Assembly: GCF_900178525.1 (NCBI RefSeq)
Contig: NZ_FXDJ01000009.1
Location: 828,263-892,262 of the forward strand
DNA from: Massilibacteroides vaginae
Lineage (GTDB): Bacteria; Bacteroidota; Bacteroidia; Bacteroidales; Tannerellaceae
DNA length: 64,000 bases
Direction of reading: 5' to 3'
Shown here in pieces: positions 1 through 8,513 of the stretch (within the stretch, counting starts at the first letter, position 1; each line of letters begins with the position of its first letter). Below the pieces are notes generated by a model. It made no database searches, had not been told where the DNA came from, and worked only from the letters and a program-made list of their open reading frames with translations. The translations under genes were made by a program, and so were the position numbers.

Positions 1-357
1 ATGACGGATACGCAGCATGGCGAAATTACTTCCTGAACCGCGAAAATCGCCTTCAATTTTCACCGTCGAAACCGCATTGCCAATATTTGGTCCTGTAATA
101 TCTATTCCCAGACGGGAATAAAGTAAGTACATACTACCATTGGGCGTCGAGTTCAGATCTTTCCCGTTCGCATCTAATTGTTTATCTTTAGGAAACAGGA
201 AAAACAGCCCATCTACCATCTCTTCGTTCGCACGTGAGTTGTAAAATAAGTCGCCACGTAATTGGCCGTAGAATTTATACGAAAAGTTTTGCCGTTGCGC
301 CCAGGAATTGTTTGTCAAACCAAAAAGAAAGAGAATGAAAACCCATAAAAACTTCAT
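1..357 (-). CDS. Outer-membrane porin-like protein, 3' end outside window
   Basis: Open frame of 119 codons from an ATG at 357 to the left edge with no stop, so the C-terminal part is missing. It begins with a signal peptide (hydrophobic stretch, then SWAQ) followed by an N-terminal block (SYKFYGQLRGDLFYN) nearly the same as in the complete neighbour at 370-1596; further shared blocks are LDANGKDLNSTPNGS and AMLRIR. The two are tandem paralogues 12 bp apart, with this one downstream and presumably co-transcribed. By analogy with the neighbour it should form a DcaP-like beta-barrel. Family is inferred from that similarity. Confidence 0.8.
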   Translation of the reverse strand, partial: MKFLWVFILFLFGLTNNSWAQRQNFSYKFYGQLRGDLFYNSRANEEMVDGLFFLFPKDKQLDANGKDLNSTPNGSMYLLYSRLGIDITGPNIGNAVSTVKIEGDFRGSGSNFAMLRIRH

Positions 358-369
358 AAATTTTAGCTA

Positions 370-1596
370 TTAAAAATAATACATTACCATGCCAAGAAAA
401 CGATGATTCGTTACCGCCTGCGAATTTACTACTTTTCCTGTGGCAGAACAAATTTGTCCGTACCAGGCAGTTGCCGGACAATACTCAAACCCGATCAGCC
501 AATTCGGCAAATTATATGAAAAAGCGGCATTAAACGTTAACAATTGATCAATTGCCAAACCCAGCCCGTACACCTTATCGGCTGAAACCAACGGGTCGTT
601 TGTTCCCAGATTTTTGGTATATCCAACAAATAAACCCGGTTTCCATTTCTTGCCGTATGTTATATTAAGCCATGAAGTAGCGTGTCGAAAAGGAGTATAT
701 TCCTGCTCGCCGGTCGATGCATCTACCCTTTTAACGCCATATCCGCCAAGCAAAGCCGTTTGATCTAAAGCAGAAGCCATAATGGTTTTAGCGGCAATTG
801 AAAATTTCTCGCCTGTATAACGCGCGTGTGCTTCGTAAGAAAAAGTAGTCATTCGCTCATCCACTTTATATTTTTTATCGTTCCACTCGGAAACTGCACG
901 AGGAGTTAATGAGATCAAATGAATTCCGGCTCCAACCAACCATTCCTTTCCCGAGATAAAATCTGCCCCTGCGTACAATTCAGGCACACAACTATTCTTA
1001 ATATAATCTTCACTCATTCCTTTAGGTCCGCTGGAAAGATATTGTAATTGCCATAAAGCGGAAGCGGTCAGTTTTAGTTTGTCCTTCCTATATTGATAGC
1101 GTATTTGCGGGCTGCGATTAAAAGGCTGGAAAGGAGCTCCGGTAGATAAATTTAACATATCAGGCATAACCGATCCAAAAAGAGGATGCCATGTTTGCCC
1201 GATCAACAACTGGCTGCGCGTCCAATCCAAGGCTACATAAGCCTGCCTGATACGTAGCATTGTTGTGCTTGCGGAAAAACCACCGAAGTCTGTTTCCACT
1301 TTAGCCGACGAACGCGCGGTTCCTATTTGCGGTCCCTGAACATCCATCCCCAGTCGCGTAGTGAAAGTATAAAAACTACCGTTAGGTGTCGCGTTTAAAT
1401 CTTTCCCATTGGCATCTAAAGACTCATTAAGCGGAAACAGGTAGAAATTACCATCTACCGGAGCCATATTCGCTCTGGTATTATAAAAAAGGTCACCCCT
1501 AACAAATCCGTAAAACTTATATGAGAAATTTTCTTTTTGCGCAAAAGAGTACGTATTAGTAAGGATCAAGCTTAATAACAAATAGTAGTGTTTCAT
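370..1596 (-). CDS. DcaP-like outer-membrane porin (beta-barrel) protein
   Basis: 408-residue protein. The start at 1596 is chosen over one 45 bp upstream because it puts a clean signal peptide (MKHYYLLLSL, cleavage near FAQ) at the N terminus and lies about 40 bp downstream of a TAnnTTTG box. The mature protein alternates polar and aromatic residues as in amphipathic strands and ends in Tyr-Tyr-Phe, the terminal aromatic that outer-membrane barrels use for BAM-dependent assembly. Segments such as FYGFVRGDLFYN near the start and LIGQTWHPLFG in the middle recall DcaP-type trimeric porins. Substrate is unknown. A paralogue follows at once downstream. Confident in a secreted outer-membrane barrel, less so in the family. 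Confidence 0.75.
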   Translation of the reverse strand: MKHYYLLLSLILTNTYSFAQKENFSYKFYGFVRGDLFYNTRANMAPVDGNFYLFPLNESLDANGKDLNATPNGSFYTFTTRLGMDVQGPQIGTARSSAKVETDFGGFSASTTMLRIRQAYVALDWTRSQLLIGQTWHPLFGSVMPDMLNLSTGAPFQPFNRSPQIRYQYRKDKLKLTASALWQLQYLSSGPKGMSEDYIKNSCVPELYAGADFISGKEWLVGAGIHLISLTPRAVSEWNDKKYKVDERMTTFSYEAHARYTGEKFSIAAKTIMASALDQTALLGGYGVKRVDASTGEQEYTPFRHATSWLNITYGKKWKPGLFVGYTKNLGTNDPLVSADKVYGLGLAIDQLLTFNAAFSYNLPNWLIGFEYCPATAWYGQICSATGKVVNSQAVTNHRFLGMVMYYF

Positions 1597-1638
1597 TGGA
1601 GGTTTTTGTATACTAAAAGCGACTTTGCTTTCGGGTCG

Positions 1639-1646
1639 CAAATATA
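1639..1646 (-). promoter_or_regulatory. Candidate -7 element for the porin pair
   Basis: On the minus strand this reads TATATTTG, a perfect match to the Bacteroidetes -7 box TAnnTTTG, about 43 bp before the start at 1596. No convincing TTTG -33 box lies at the usual spacing of about 19-20 bp. Confidence 0.45.
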
Positions 1647-1994
1647 CTTTATTTTGTGTTTCCGTTTATGAAATAATAGAATATAACGTAGGAAAAACAA
1701 CAAAAAAGGAAAAACTTATCCGGCTGCCCGGTCGAAAAAAAGAAAGACCGAAATAGATTGCCGATGGCTATACTATCCTGCAAATTACAAATAAGATATT
1801 CAGAAATACCGAAACCATTTGCGGTTACTGCTAAAACCGGCTTGTTAAGCTCAATGTGAAAGACTTGACGGTGGTTGTGAGTCTATTTGTTTGTTTCCGG
1901 ATTTGAGGGATAGGAATTTTATTTGTTCCTTTGCTTTCAGGTTGTAAGCAGCCGCTGTCTCAAAGGATTATTAATGTAAGCACCAGATATAAAA
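1647..1994. other. Intergenic leader, nothing recognised
   Basis: About 350 bases separate the divergent porin and trpB2 genes. I saw no open frame with family features, no strong terminator hairpin, no T-box or known riboswitch fold and no tandem repeat. It must hold the trpB2 promoter, but no TAnnTTTG box with a correctly spaced TTTG was convincing. Confidence 0.5.
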
Positions 1995-3356
1995 ATGAGT
2001 ACCAAAAAATTTCTATTACAAGAACAAGACATACCAACCGCATGGTATAATATTGTAGCGGATATGAAAACGAAACCACTTCCTTTTCTTAGCCCACAAA
2101 CAAAAAAACCTCTTAAAGCTGAAGATCTGTATCCTTTATTCGCGAAGGAGTTAGCTCAGCAAGAAATGAACGAAACAGATGCTTGGATTGAAATTCCGGA
2201 AGAGGTTCGCGATTTATATAAGATATGGCGTCCTACACCATTGGTACGTGCTACAGGTTTAGAAAAAGCATTAGATACACCGGCACATATTTATTTTAAG
2301 AACGAAAGTGTAAGTCCCGTAGGCTCGCACAAACTAAACTCGGCAATTGCACAAGCCTATTTCTGCAAGAAAGAAGGTGTGACCAATATTACGACTGAAA
2401 CAGGTGCCGGTCAATGGGGAGCAGCCCTGTCGTATGCGGCAAAAGCGTTCGGGTTAGAATTGGCGGTTTATATGGTAAAGGTGAGCTATCATCAGAAACC
2501 CTATCGTCGTTCAATCATGCAAACCTTCGGAGCTCAGGTTATCGCTTCTCCAAGTATGAGTACCAAGGCCGGACGCAAAATATTGACCGATCATCCGAAC
2601 TATCAGGGTAGCTTAGGTACGGCAATCTCCGAGGCTGTTGAACTGGCAATGCAAACGCCTAATTGCAAATACACATTGGGTAGTGTGTTAAATCATGTGA
2701 TGCTTCACCAAACAGTGATCGGACTGGAAGCCGAAAAGCAAATGGAAATGGCAGGAGAATATCCGGATGTCGTGATCGGCTGCTTTGGCGGAGGTTCTAA
2801 TTTTTCAGGCATTACATTCCCTTTCCTTCGTCATAAGCTGACGGCAGGTAAAGATATTCGCATCATTGCGGCAGAGCCCGCTTCTTGTCCGAAGTTAACG
2901 CGCGGACAGTTTCAATATGACTTTGGAGATGAGGCAGGCTATACACCTTTGATTCCGATGTTTACGTTAGGACATAATTTTGCACCGGCCAATATTCACG
3001 CAGGTGGTTTGCGTTATCATGGCGCAGGTTCAATCGTAAGTCAGCTAAGAAAAGACGGGCTGATGGACGCTGTGGATATCAAGCAATTAGACACCTTTAA
3101 AGCAGCTACCCTCTTTGCACAGGCCGAAGGTATTATCCCTGCTCCTGAGTCTTCTCACGCTATTGCCGCCGCTATACAAGAAGCGGAACAGGCAAAATTA
3201 GAAGGCAAACCCCGTACTATCTTGTTTAACCTTTCCGGACACGGACTGATTGACATGGCAGCTTACGATCAATATTTATCCGGAGACCTGACCAACTTCG
3301 AGCTAACAGATGAGCAGGTGGCCAAGAATCTGGAAGAAGTGGAAAAAATCATCTAA
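1995..3356 (+). CDS. trpB2: TrpB-like tryptophan synthase beta chain (TrpB2 type)
   Basis: 453 residues, PLP-dependent; condenses indole with serine to tryptophan. The PLP lysine is K113 in the motif GSHKLNSA, and the phosphate-binding glycine loop is GCFGGGSNFSG near residue 265. Length and the N-terminal extension match the TrpB2 class rather than classical TrpB of about 395 residues. It stands alone, with no trpA nearby, as TrpB2 usually does; these enzymes may salvage free indole independently of TrpA. The ATG at 1995 follows directly after an A-rich leader. Family call is firm, physiological role inferred. Confidence 0.93.
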   Translation: MSTKKFLLQEQDIPTAWYNIVADMKTKPLPFLSPQTKKPLKAEDLYPLFAKELAQQEMNETDAWIEIPEEVRDLYKIWRPTPLVRATGLEKALDTPAHIYFKNESVSPVGSHKLNSAIAQAYFCKKEGVTNITTETGAGQWGAALSYAAKAFGLELAVYMVKVSYHQKPYRRSIMQTFGAQVIASPSMSTKAGRKILTDHPNYQGSLGTAISEAVELAMQTPNCKYTLGSVLNHVMLHQTVIGLEAEKQMEMAGEYPDVVIGCFGGGSNFSGITFPFLRHKLTAGKDIRIIAAEPASCPKLTRGQFQYDFGDEAGYTPLIPMFTLGHNFAPANIHAGGLRYHGAGSIVSQLRKDGLMDAVDIKQLDTFKAATLFAQAEGIIPAPESSHAIAAAIQEAEQAKLEGKPRTILFNLSGHGLIDMAAYDQYLSGDLTNFELTDEQVAKNLEEVEKII

Positions 3357-3399
3357 CGGAATCGTCATTTTCAATATATGAATTTTGAGGTATTATTCA

Positions 3400-3407
3400 T
3401 ATATTTG
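3400..3407 (+). promoter_or_regulatory. Candidate -7 element for parC
   Basis: TATATTTG, a full match to TAnnTTTG, 36 bp before the start codon at 3443. A TTTG occurs upstream but only about 12 bp away, so the -33 box is not convincing. Confidence 0.45.
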
Positions 3408-3442
3408 CATGAGAAGTACATAAATGAGCTGCTTATAAATAT

Positions 3443-6151
3443 ATGAAACCCGAAAACAATACGGATAACAGAGAAGACGAAACAAACGAACCAGAGTCTG
3501 ATTTAGATAAAGAAAAAGACGTAACGGGAAATACGCATTCCGAATATAAAATTCCGGGAAAATCCGAGGGAAGATCATCGTATCATCTGTCGGGAATGTA
3601 TCAGGACTGGTTTCTTGACTATGCTTCCTATGTAATACTTGAACGAGCTGTGCCGCATATTAATGACGGGCTTAAACCCGTTCAACGCCGTATTTTGCAT
3701 TCCATGAAACGATTGGATGACGGGCGATATAATAAGGTGGCCAATATTGTGGGGCATACGATGCAGTTTCATCCGCACGGGGATGCTTCTATCGGAGATG
3801 CCCTTGTGCAGCTCGGTCAAAAAGATTTGTTGGTAGACTGTCAGGGAAACTGGGGAAACATTCTGACCGGAGATGGTGCTGCCGCGCCGCGTTATATTGA
3901 AGCGCGCTTGTCTAAATTTGCTCTTGAAACCGTATTTAATCCGAAAACGACATATTGGCAGCTTTCCTATGATGGTCGTAATAAAGAGCCGATCACGCTG
4001 CCCATGAAATTCCCTCTGTTACTTGCTCAGGGCGTTGAAGGTATTGCTGTTGGACTCTCGTCTAAAATATTGCCCCACAACTTCAATGAATTGCTTGATG
4101 GGTCGATCGCTTATCTTAAAGGGGAGGGTTTCACGCTCTATCCCGATTTCCAGACAGGAGGTTATATAGATGTATCCAAATACAACGATGGGGAACGCGG
4201 AGGCTCGGTAAAAGTACGCGCTAAGATCAGTAAGTTGGATAACAAAACATTGGTTATTACCGAAATCCCTTACGGAAAAACGACGTCTTCTATTATTGAT
4301 TCTATATTGAGAGCAAATGACAAGGGAAAGATCAAAATCCGCAAAATAGACGATAATACCGCACGTGATGTGGAGATATTGATACATCTGGCACCGGGTG
4401 TATCCTCAGACAAAACAATCGATGCGCTTTATGCTTTCTCCGATTGTGAAATAAGCATCTCTCCTAACTGTTGTGTGATTCGGGATAACAAACCTCATTT
4501 TCTTACCGCAAGTGAAGTATTGAAGCATTCGACGGATCAGACATTGATTTTGCTTCGTACGGAACTTGAAATAGAGAAAAAAGAAAAGGAAGAAGCCCTG
4601 TTTTTCGCTTCTCTTGAAAAAATATTTATTGAAGAGCGCATTTATAAAGACAAAGAGTTTGAAAATGCGAAAAACATGGATGAGGCCATCGCCCACATCG
4701 ACCTTCGGTTAGAGCCATTCAAACCTCAGTTCATTAGGGAAGTAACGCGTGAAGATATCCTTCGCTTAATGGAAATAAAAATGGGTCGTATCCTTAAGTT
4801 TAATTCCGACAAAAGCAACGAGTTTATCGCTCAGATATTAGAGGATATTAAAGTGATTGATCAGCATTTGGATACGATCGTTGATTATACAATCAATTGG
4901 TTCACCATGCTGAAAGAAAAGTACGGAAAAGCTTATCCTCGTATGACTGAGATAAGAAACTTCGATACGATCGAGGCTACAAAAGTGGCCGAGGCCAACG
5001 AAAAACTATACATCAACCGGGCAGAAGGGTTTGTTGGAATGAGTCTGAAAAAGGACGAATACATCTGTAACTGCTCAGATATTGACGACATCATAATCTT
5101 CTACCGAAGCGGAATATACAAGGTTGTTAAAGTAAGCGACAAAATGTTCGTGGGCAAAGATGTGTTGTATGTAAATGTATTCAAACGTAACGACAACCGC
5201 ACGATATACAACTTGATCTACCGGGACGGTAAAGCCGGATTTAACTATATCAAACGTTTCGCCGTGACAGGAATCACACGAGATAAAGAATATGATACAA
5301 CGAAGGGCACAGACGGCTCCCGTGTACTCTACTTCAGTGTCAACCCCAACGGAGAGGCCGAAACAGTAAAAGTTATATTGAAGCCACGACCACGCCAGAA
5401 GCTGCTTCTGTTTGAAAAAGACTTTAGTGAAATTGCGATCAAAGGACGTGGTTCGATGGGTAATATCCTGACCAAAGCAGATATCCACAAAATATCACTA
5501 AAACAGAAAGGAAGTTCCACGCTTGGTGGGCGGATGGTTTGGTTTGACAGAGACGTTCTGCGTCTGAATTATGACGGAAGAGGAGAAGAATTAGGCGAAT
5601 TCTGCAGCGAAGATCAAATACTTGTCGTACTTCGGAATGGAGACTACTACATGACGAGTTTTGACTTAAGTAATCACTATGAAGACAATATTTTGGTGAT
5701 CGAAAAATTTAATACCAATAAAGTCTGGACTGCCGCTCTTTTTGATGCTGATCAGGGATATCCGTATTTGAAACGCTTCCAAATGGAGGTAGGCAATAAA
5801 AAGCAAAACTTCTTAGGCGAAAACAGCGAAAGCCGTTTACTTCTGCTGACAGACGAAACTTATCCACGAATTGAAGTAGTTTTTGGAGGACATGACAGTT
5901 TCCGGGAACCACTTGTGATCGATGCCGAAGAATTTATTGCCGTAAAAGGATTCAAAGCAAGAGGAAAGCGAATCACCACATTCGAGATCAACACAATCAA
6001 CGAACTGGAACCTATACGTTTCCCCGAAATTACTCAACAACCTACTTCCGTTGAAGAAGACAAAGAGGAAGAAGAGGCACAAAGCAACGCTGATATCTTA
6101 GATGAAATCACCGGTCAGATGAAGTTATTTGAAAACCCGGGAAAAGAATAG
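3443..6151 (+). CDS. parC: DNA topoisomerase IV subunit A
   Basis: 902-residue type IIA topoisomerase A subunit: breaks and rejoins DNA with the GyrB/ParE-type ATPase partner to decatenate chromosomes. An acidic, probably disordered N-terminal tail (about 1-45) precedes the winged-helix and tower domains. The catalytic tyrosine is Y151 in AAAPRYIE. The drug-contact loop reads HPHGDASIGD (110-119): Ala115 occupies the position of E. coli GyrA Ser83 while the acidic residue D119 is kept. The C-terminal beta-pinwheel region (about 530-850) lacks a clear GyrA box, which favours ParC over GyrA. A Glu-rich tail ends the protein. Upstream of tRNA-Leu. Confidence 0.9.
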   Translation: MKPENNTDNREDETNEPESDLDKEKDVTGNTHSEYKIPGKSEGRSSYHLSGMYQDWFLDYASYVILERAVPHINDGLKPVQRRILHSMKRLDDGRYNKVANIVGHTMQFHPHGDASIGDALVQLGQKDLLVDCQGNWGNILTGDGAAAPRYIEARLSKFALETVFNPKTTYWQLSYDGRNKEPITLPMKFPLLLAQGVEGIAVGLSSKILPHNFNELLDGSIAYLKGEGFTLYPDFQTGGYIDVSKYNDGERGGSVKVRAKISKLDNKTLVITEIPYGKTTSSIIDSILRANDKGKIKIRKIDDNTARDVEILIHLAPGVSSDKTIDALYAFSDCEISISPNCCVIRDNKPHFLTASEVLKHSTDQTLILLRTELEIEKKEKEEALFFASLEKIFIEERIYKDKEFENAKNMDEAIAHIDLRLEPFKPQFIREVTREDILRLMEIKMGRILKFNSDKSNEFIAQILEDIKVIDQHLDTIVDYTINWFTMLKEKYGKAYPRMTEIRNFDTIEATKVAEANEKLYINRAEGFVGMSLKKDEYICNCSDIDDIIIFYRSGIYKVVKVSDKMFVGKDVLYVNVFKRNDNRTIYNLIYRDGKAGFNYIKRFAVTGITRDKEYDTTKGTDGSRVLYFSVNPNGEAETVKVILKPRPRQKLLLFEKDFSEIAIKGRGSMGNILTKADIHKISLKQKGSSTLGGRMVWFDRDVLRLNYDGRGEELGEFCSEDQILVVLRNGDYYMTSFDLSNHYEDNILVIEKFNTNKVWTAALFDADQGYPYLKRFQMEVGNKKQNFLGENSESRLLLLTDETYPRIEVVFGGHDSFREPLVIDAEEFIAVKGFKARGKRITTFEINTINELEPIRFPEITQQPTSVEEDKEEEEAQSNADILDEITGQMKLFENPGKE

Positions 6152-6180
6152 TATTTTCTGTGGATAAAATACTAAAAACA

Positions 6181-6211
6181 TTTGCATAAAAAGAAAAAAG
6201 AGCTACCTTTG
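6181..6211 (+). promoter_or_regulatory. Promoter of tRNA-Leu
   Basis: TTTG at 6181-6184 and TACCTTTG at 6204-6211 with exactly 19 bp between them: a textbook Bacteroidetes -33/-7 pair (TTTG / TAnnTTTG). The -7 box ends 14 bp before the mature tRNA 5' end at 6226. Confidence 0.85.
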
Positions 6212-6225
6212 CACCGCAATCAACA

Positions 6226-6307
6226 GCGGCTGTGGTGTAATTGGTAGCCACGCCAGACTTAGGATCTGGTGCTGAGAGGCGTGGGGGTTCGAGTCCCTTC
6301 AGCCGCA
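6226..6307 (+). tRNA. tRNA-Leu (anticodon UAG)
   Basis: Acceptor stem GCGGCTG / CAGCCGC pairs perfectly over 7 bp. The anticodon stem CCAGA / TCTGG encloses the loop CTTAGGA, giving anticodon TAG at 6260-6262 (reads CUA and probably other CUN codons). The long variable arm marks class II, as expected for leucine, and GGTTCGAGTCC is the T-loop region. CCA is not encoded. Own promoter upstream and terminator downstream make it a single-gene unit. Confidence 0.96.
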
Positions 6308-6318
6308 CAAGGTTAAAT

Positions 6319-6349
6319 AATCCTCCGATTTTTTCGGGGGATTTTTTTG
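6319..6349 (+). terminator. Intrinsic terminator after tRNA-Leu
   Basis: Nine-base-pair stem AATCCTCCG / CGGGGGATT with one G-U pair and a 6-nt loop, followed by a run of T residues, 12 bp after the tRNA. Confidence 0.85.
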
Positions 6350-6464
6350 TTTTCAGGCATTTCAAACATATTCTTTTACCCTTTTCAGGAATCCATACTG
6401 TTCTGTTATTTATTTTTAGGTTTTATCAGATTCTTTTCTAATTTTGTTCAAAAAGTAAGACAGT

Positions 6465-7388
6465 ATGAAACGATTATTTTTATTCGCCCTTTGCTTGTTT
6501 ATTGGACAAGCCGGCTGGTCTCAGAGTCTTGTGGAACGCTTAGGATACAAAGCGACTGATCGGTTATTGATTATCAACAACGACGATGCAGGCATGTGTC
6601 ATGCAGCCAATCAGGCTTCCATTAAAGGGATGGAAGAAGGACTGATTAGTTCGGCTACAATCATGATGCCTTGTCCTTGGGCTAATGAAATAGTGGAATA
6701 TGCGCGAATTAATCCGGATAAAGGCTTTGGTGTTCATCTCACTTTGACCGCAGAATGGAAGAACTATCGGTGGGGCACAATCGCGTCACGCGATCAGGTT
6801 CCCGGCTTATACGATCCCCAAGGATATATGTGGCGAAGTGTAGAGGAAGTATATCGTTCATCAAATACACAAGAGGCATTAATAGAAGGACGGGCGCAAA
6901 TTCAAAAAGCGTTAAATGCAGGACTTCCCATAACTCACCTCGACTCTCACATGGGAACTTATCAATATTTGCCGGAGTATATGCACATATATCTGCAATT
7001 AGCTGAAGAATTCAACCTTCCCGTGAGAATGCCATCTGCTTCAACAATAAAAAAAATGGGCGCTCCTGCTTTTCGGGATATTTGTAAAGAAAAGGGCATA
7101 GTCTGCCCTGATTATTTTACTCATGAAGAGTTTACAAACTATAAAACAGAAAATGTTGAAGAATTCTGGACCAACTACATTAAGAACTTAAAACCGGGTG
7201 TTACCGAAATATACATTCATGGAGCTATTGACGGAGATGAAATACGCGCAATCACCGGATCCGCACCAACGCGTGTAAAGGAATTAGCTTTTTTCACCAG
7301 CGATAGACTGAAACAACTCATTAAACAAGAGGGCATTATCGTAATCAGCTACCGTCCATTATTAGAACTTCAACGAAAACATAAATAA
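6465..7388 (+). CDS. Secreted YdjC/ChbG-family carbohydrate deacetylase
   Basis: 307 residues with an N-terminal signal peptide (MKRLFLFALCLFIG, cleavage near GWSQ), so periplasmic or exported. The body has the YdjC/ChbG fold markers: INNDDAGMC with the metal-binding aspartates, GVHLTLTAEW with the first metal histidine, and LDSHMGT with the second. Members remove N-acetyl groups from chito-oligosaccharides (ChbG) or related sugars; here the substrate is unknown. Export is a difference from the cytoplasmic E. coli ChbG. A TAATTTTG box at 6439-6446 is a possible -7 element. Single gene; the decayed glycan locus lies downstream. Confidence 0.85.
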   Translation: MKRLFLFALCLFIGQAGWSQSLVERLGYKATDRLLIINNDDAGMCHAANQASIKGMEEGLISSATIMMPCPWANEIVEYARINPDKGFGVHLTLTAEWKNYRWGTIASRDQVPGLYDPQGYMWRSVEEVYRSSNTQEALIEGRAQIQKALNAGLPITHLDSHMGTYQYLPEYMHIYLQLAEEFNLPVRMPSASTIKKMGAPAFRDICKEKGIVCPDYFTHEEFTNYKTENVEEFWTNYIKNLKPGVTEIYIHGAIDGDEIRAITGSAPTRVKELAFFTSDRLKQLIKQEGIIVISYRPLLELQRKHK

Positions 7389-7511
7389 AACATCAGCAGG
7401 TTTAACAAAAGCATAAAAAGCAGTATTAAACCAACAGCCCACATAAAAAGTGCACTGTTATTAATTCCCCAAATCGTACCATTCCGCACAAATCCCAAGG
7501 CAAGGATTTAA

Positions 7512-7540
7512 TTTTTTATTGACATTATGTCAATAAAAAA
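7512..7540. repeat. Perfect 29-bp palindrome
   Basis: Two 14-base arms, TTTTTTATTGACAT and its exact reverse complement, flank a single central T. The TTGACAT/ATGTCAA core would suit a dimeric regulator; with T runs on both strands it could also act as a weak two-way terminator after the deacetylase gene ending at 7388. Confidence 0.6.
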
Positions 7541-7649
7541 CGACAATACTTCATCATATCAGGATATTTTCTTATATTCGCATCGTATTTCATAATATAA
7601 ATTATCACTTAGTCATTTCCGGAAATGCCGACAGAGGCATACTATAACA

Positions 7650-7692
7650 AAAGACGCCTCCTTTACACAAGGAGCCGTCTTTCGTTTTTTTT
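7650..7692. terminator. Bidirectional intrinsic terminator
   Basis: Stem AAAGACGCCTCCTT / AAGGAGCCGTCTTT with one mismatch and a 5-nt loop, a long T run on the plus side and TTTTG on the minus side. It sits immediately after the stop codon (7691-7693) of a minus-strand remnant resembling a SusC C terminus, so it probably ended that former operon. Confidence 0.75.
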
Positions 7693-7762
7693 ATTTAAAG
7701 TTACAGCTCAGATGATATATCCGGGTGGTATATTGTGGACCAACGGTTTTTCCGCTACTACG
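7691..7762 (-). pseudogene. Possible 3' remnant of a SusC-like TonB-dependent receptor
   Basis: Twenty-three codons ending at the stop 7691-7693 read RSSGKTVGPQYTTRIY then HLSCNFK. The pattern of GPQYTTR then alternating residues and a basic/aromatic end is like the last barrel strand of SusC/RagA receptors. No frame continues far upstream. The position fits: it directly abuts a terminator and lies on the same strand as the glycosidase remnant at 8033-8429. The evidence is short and the call tentative. Confidence 0.35.
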
Positions 7763-7938
7763 AATAAAAAATAAATTAAGGGAAGAATAAGACTTTAATT
7801 TTGTAGCAAAAGGATCAAAACGTAAATATTGTATATCTATTTTTTCAGAGATATTGATTGATTGTTTCTATACTTTAGATTATTTTTCCGAAAATCATGT
7901 AATCCAAAATATTTTTGAAGATCCCCAACAGACAGTTT

Positions 7939-7996
7939 GAAGAGCTTCAAAACGTTTGTTGAAGAGCCTTGAAATGTCTACTGAAGAGCTTCAAAA
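7939..7996. repeat. 22-bp-period repeat array, 3 units
   Basis: GAAGAGC boxes begin at 7939, 7961 and 7983, exactly 22 bp apart. Each unit has GAAGAGCYT, then an A-rich stretch and a GTTTGTT-like end. The same family, with GAAGCGC in place of GAAGAGC, appears at 27121-27196. The surrounding 7763-8032 holds nothing else recognisable. Confidence 0.8.
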
Positions 7997-8032
7997 AAAC
8001 AATTAGTCAGAAATCTTCAAAACAGGAACCTT

Positions 8033-8429
8033 TTATTGTTGTACCTGAAAAGGGACGTTAGCTGTAGAAGCAAAGCCTGTACCATCCAACACATAAACAT
8101 AAATACGATATTCTCCAGGGTCGTCAATAGAAATATTCAATTTGTTGACATTTGTAGTCTGCACCTTTCCGATTCTATCAGGACGAGGTTCGTAAGCTCC
8201 ACCTGTTGCTGTTTATGCCAACAACATCCAAATCGGGTGCATATTCAGCAATAAGATCTAATGCTTTTGCATTATGTGAAATAACGGTAGAAGTAAGATG
8301 TCGACTGTCAATCAATAGATGAAACCCATCTACTTTTTCAATGATTTCTATTCCTTTTTCTTGTGCATAACCGCATGTTGGCAAAAGTACCGCAAATAGA
8401 AGACAACCAAGTTTTATAATTTTTCTCAT
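8033..8429 (-). pseudogene. Internally deleted glycoside hydrolase remnant
   Basis: The 5' part (start 8429) codes for a signal peptide (MRKIIKLGCLLFAVLLPTCG) and about 50 residues of a mature N-terminal region joined to APDLDVVGINS, a segment typical of the TIM-barrel of predicted GH2-like glycosidases. The frame then changes. Downstream, another frame carries GGAYEPRPDRIGKVQ and ends DGTGFASTANVPFQVQQ-stop at 8033-8035, resembling the C-terminal beta-sandwich of such enzymes. The middle is missing, so only the two ends survive. Divergent from the ECF sigma remnant, suggesting a dead polysaccharide utilisation locus. Enzyme family is inferred; the broken state is seen directly. Confidence 0.65.
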
Positions 8430-8513
8430 ATTAAAATATTTAATTACTATAGATTATTCCAATGAGTTCAAGCCGGAACAAGGCGTTTACGTCTTCAGTT
8501 TTCTTCCTTTTAA

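Noticed and set aside
1647-1994. T-box or tryptophan leader before trpB2
   Set aside because: No specifier loop, T-box core or Trp-rich short frame with alternative hairpins could be found.
4019-5488. Several minus-strand frames of 96-137 codons opposite parC
   Set aside because: They are antisense shadows of a well-supported gene, with odd composition and no motifs.
7585-7692. Small RNA ending at the hairpin at 7650-7692
   Set aside because: The nearest upstream box (TATATTCG at 7573) is imperfect and without a -33 box, and the hairpin is better explained as the terminator of the minus-strand remnant ending at 7691.
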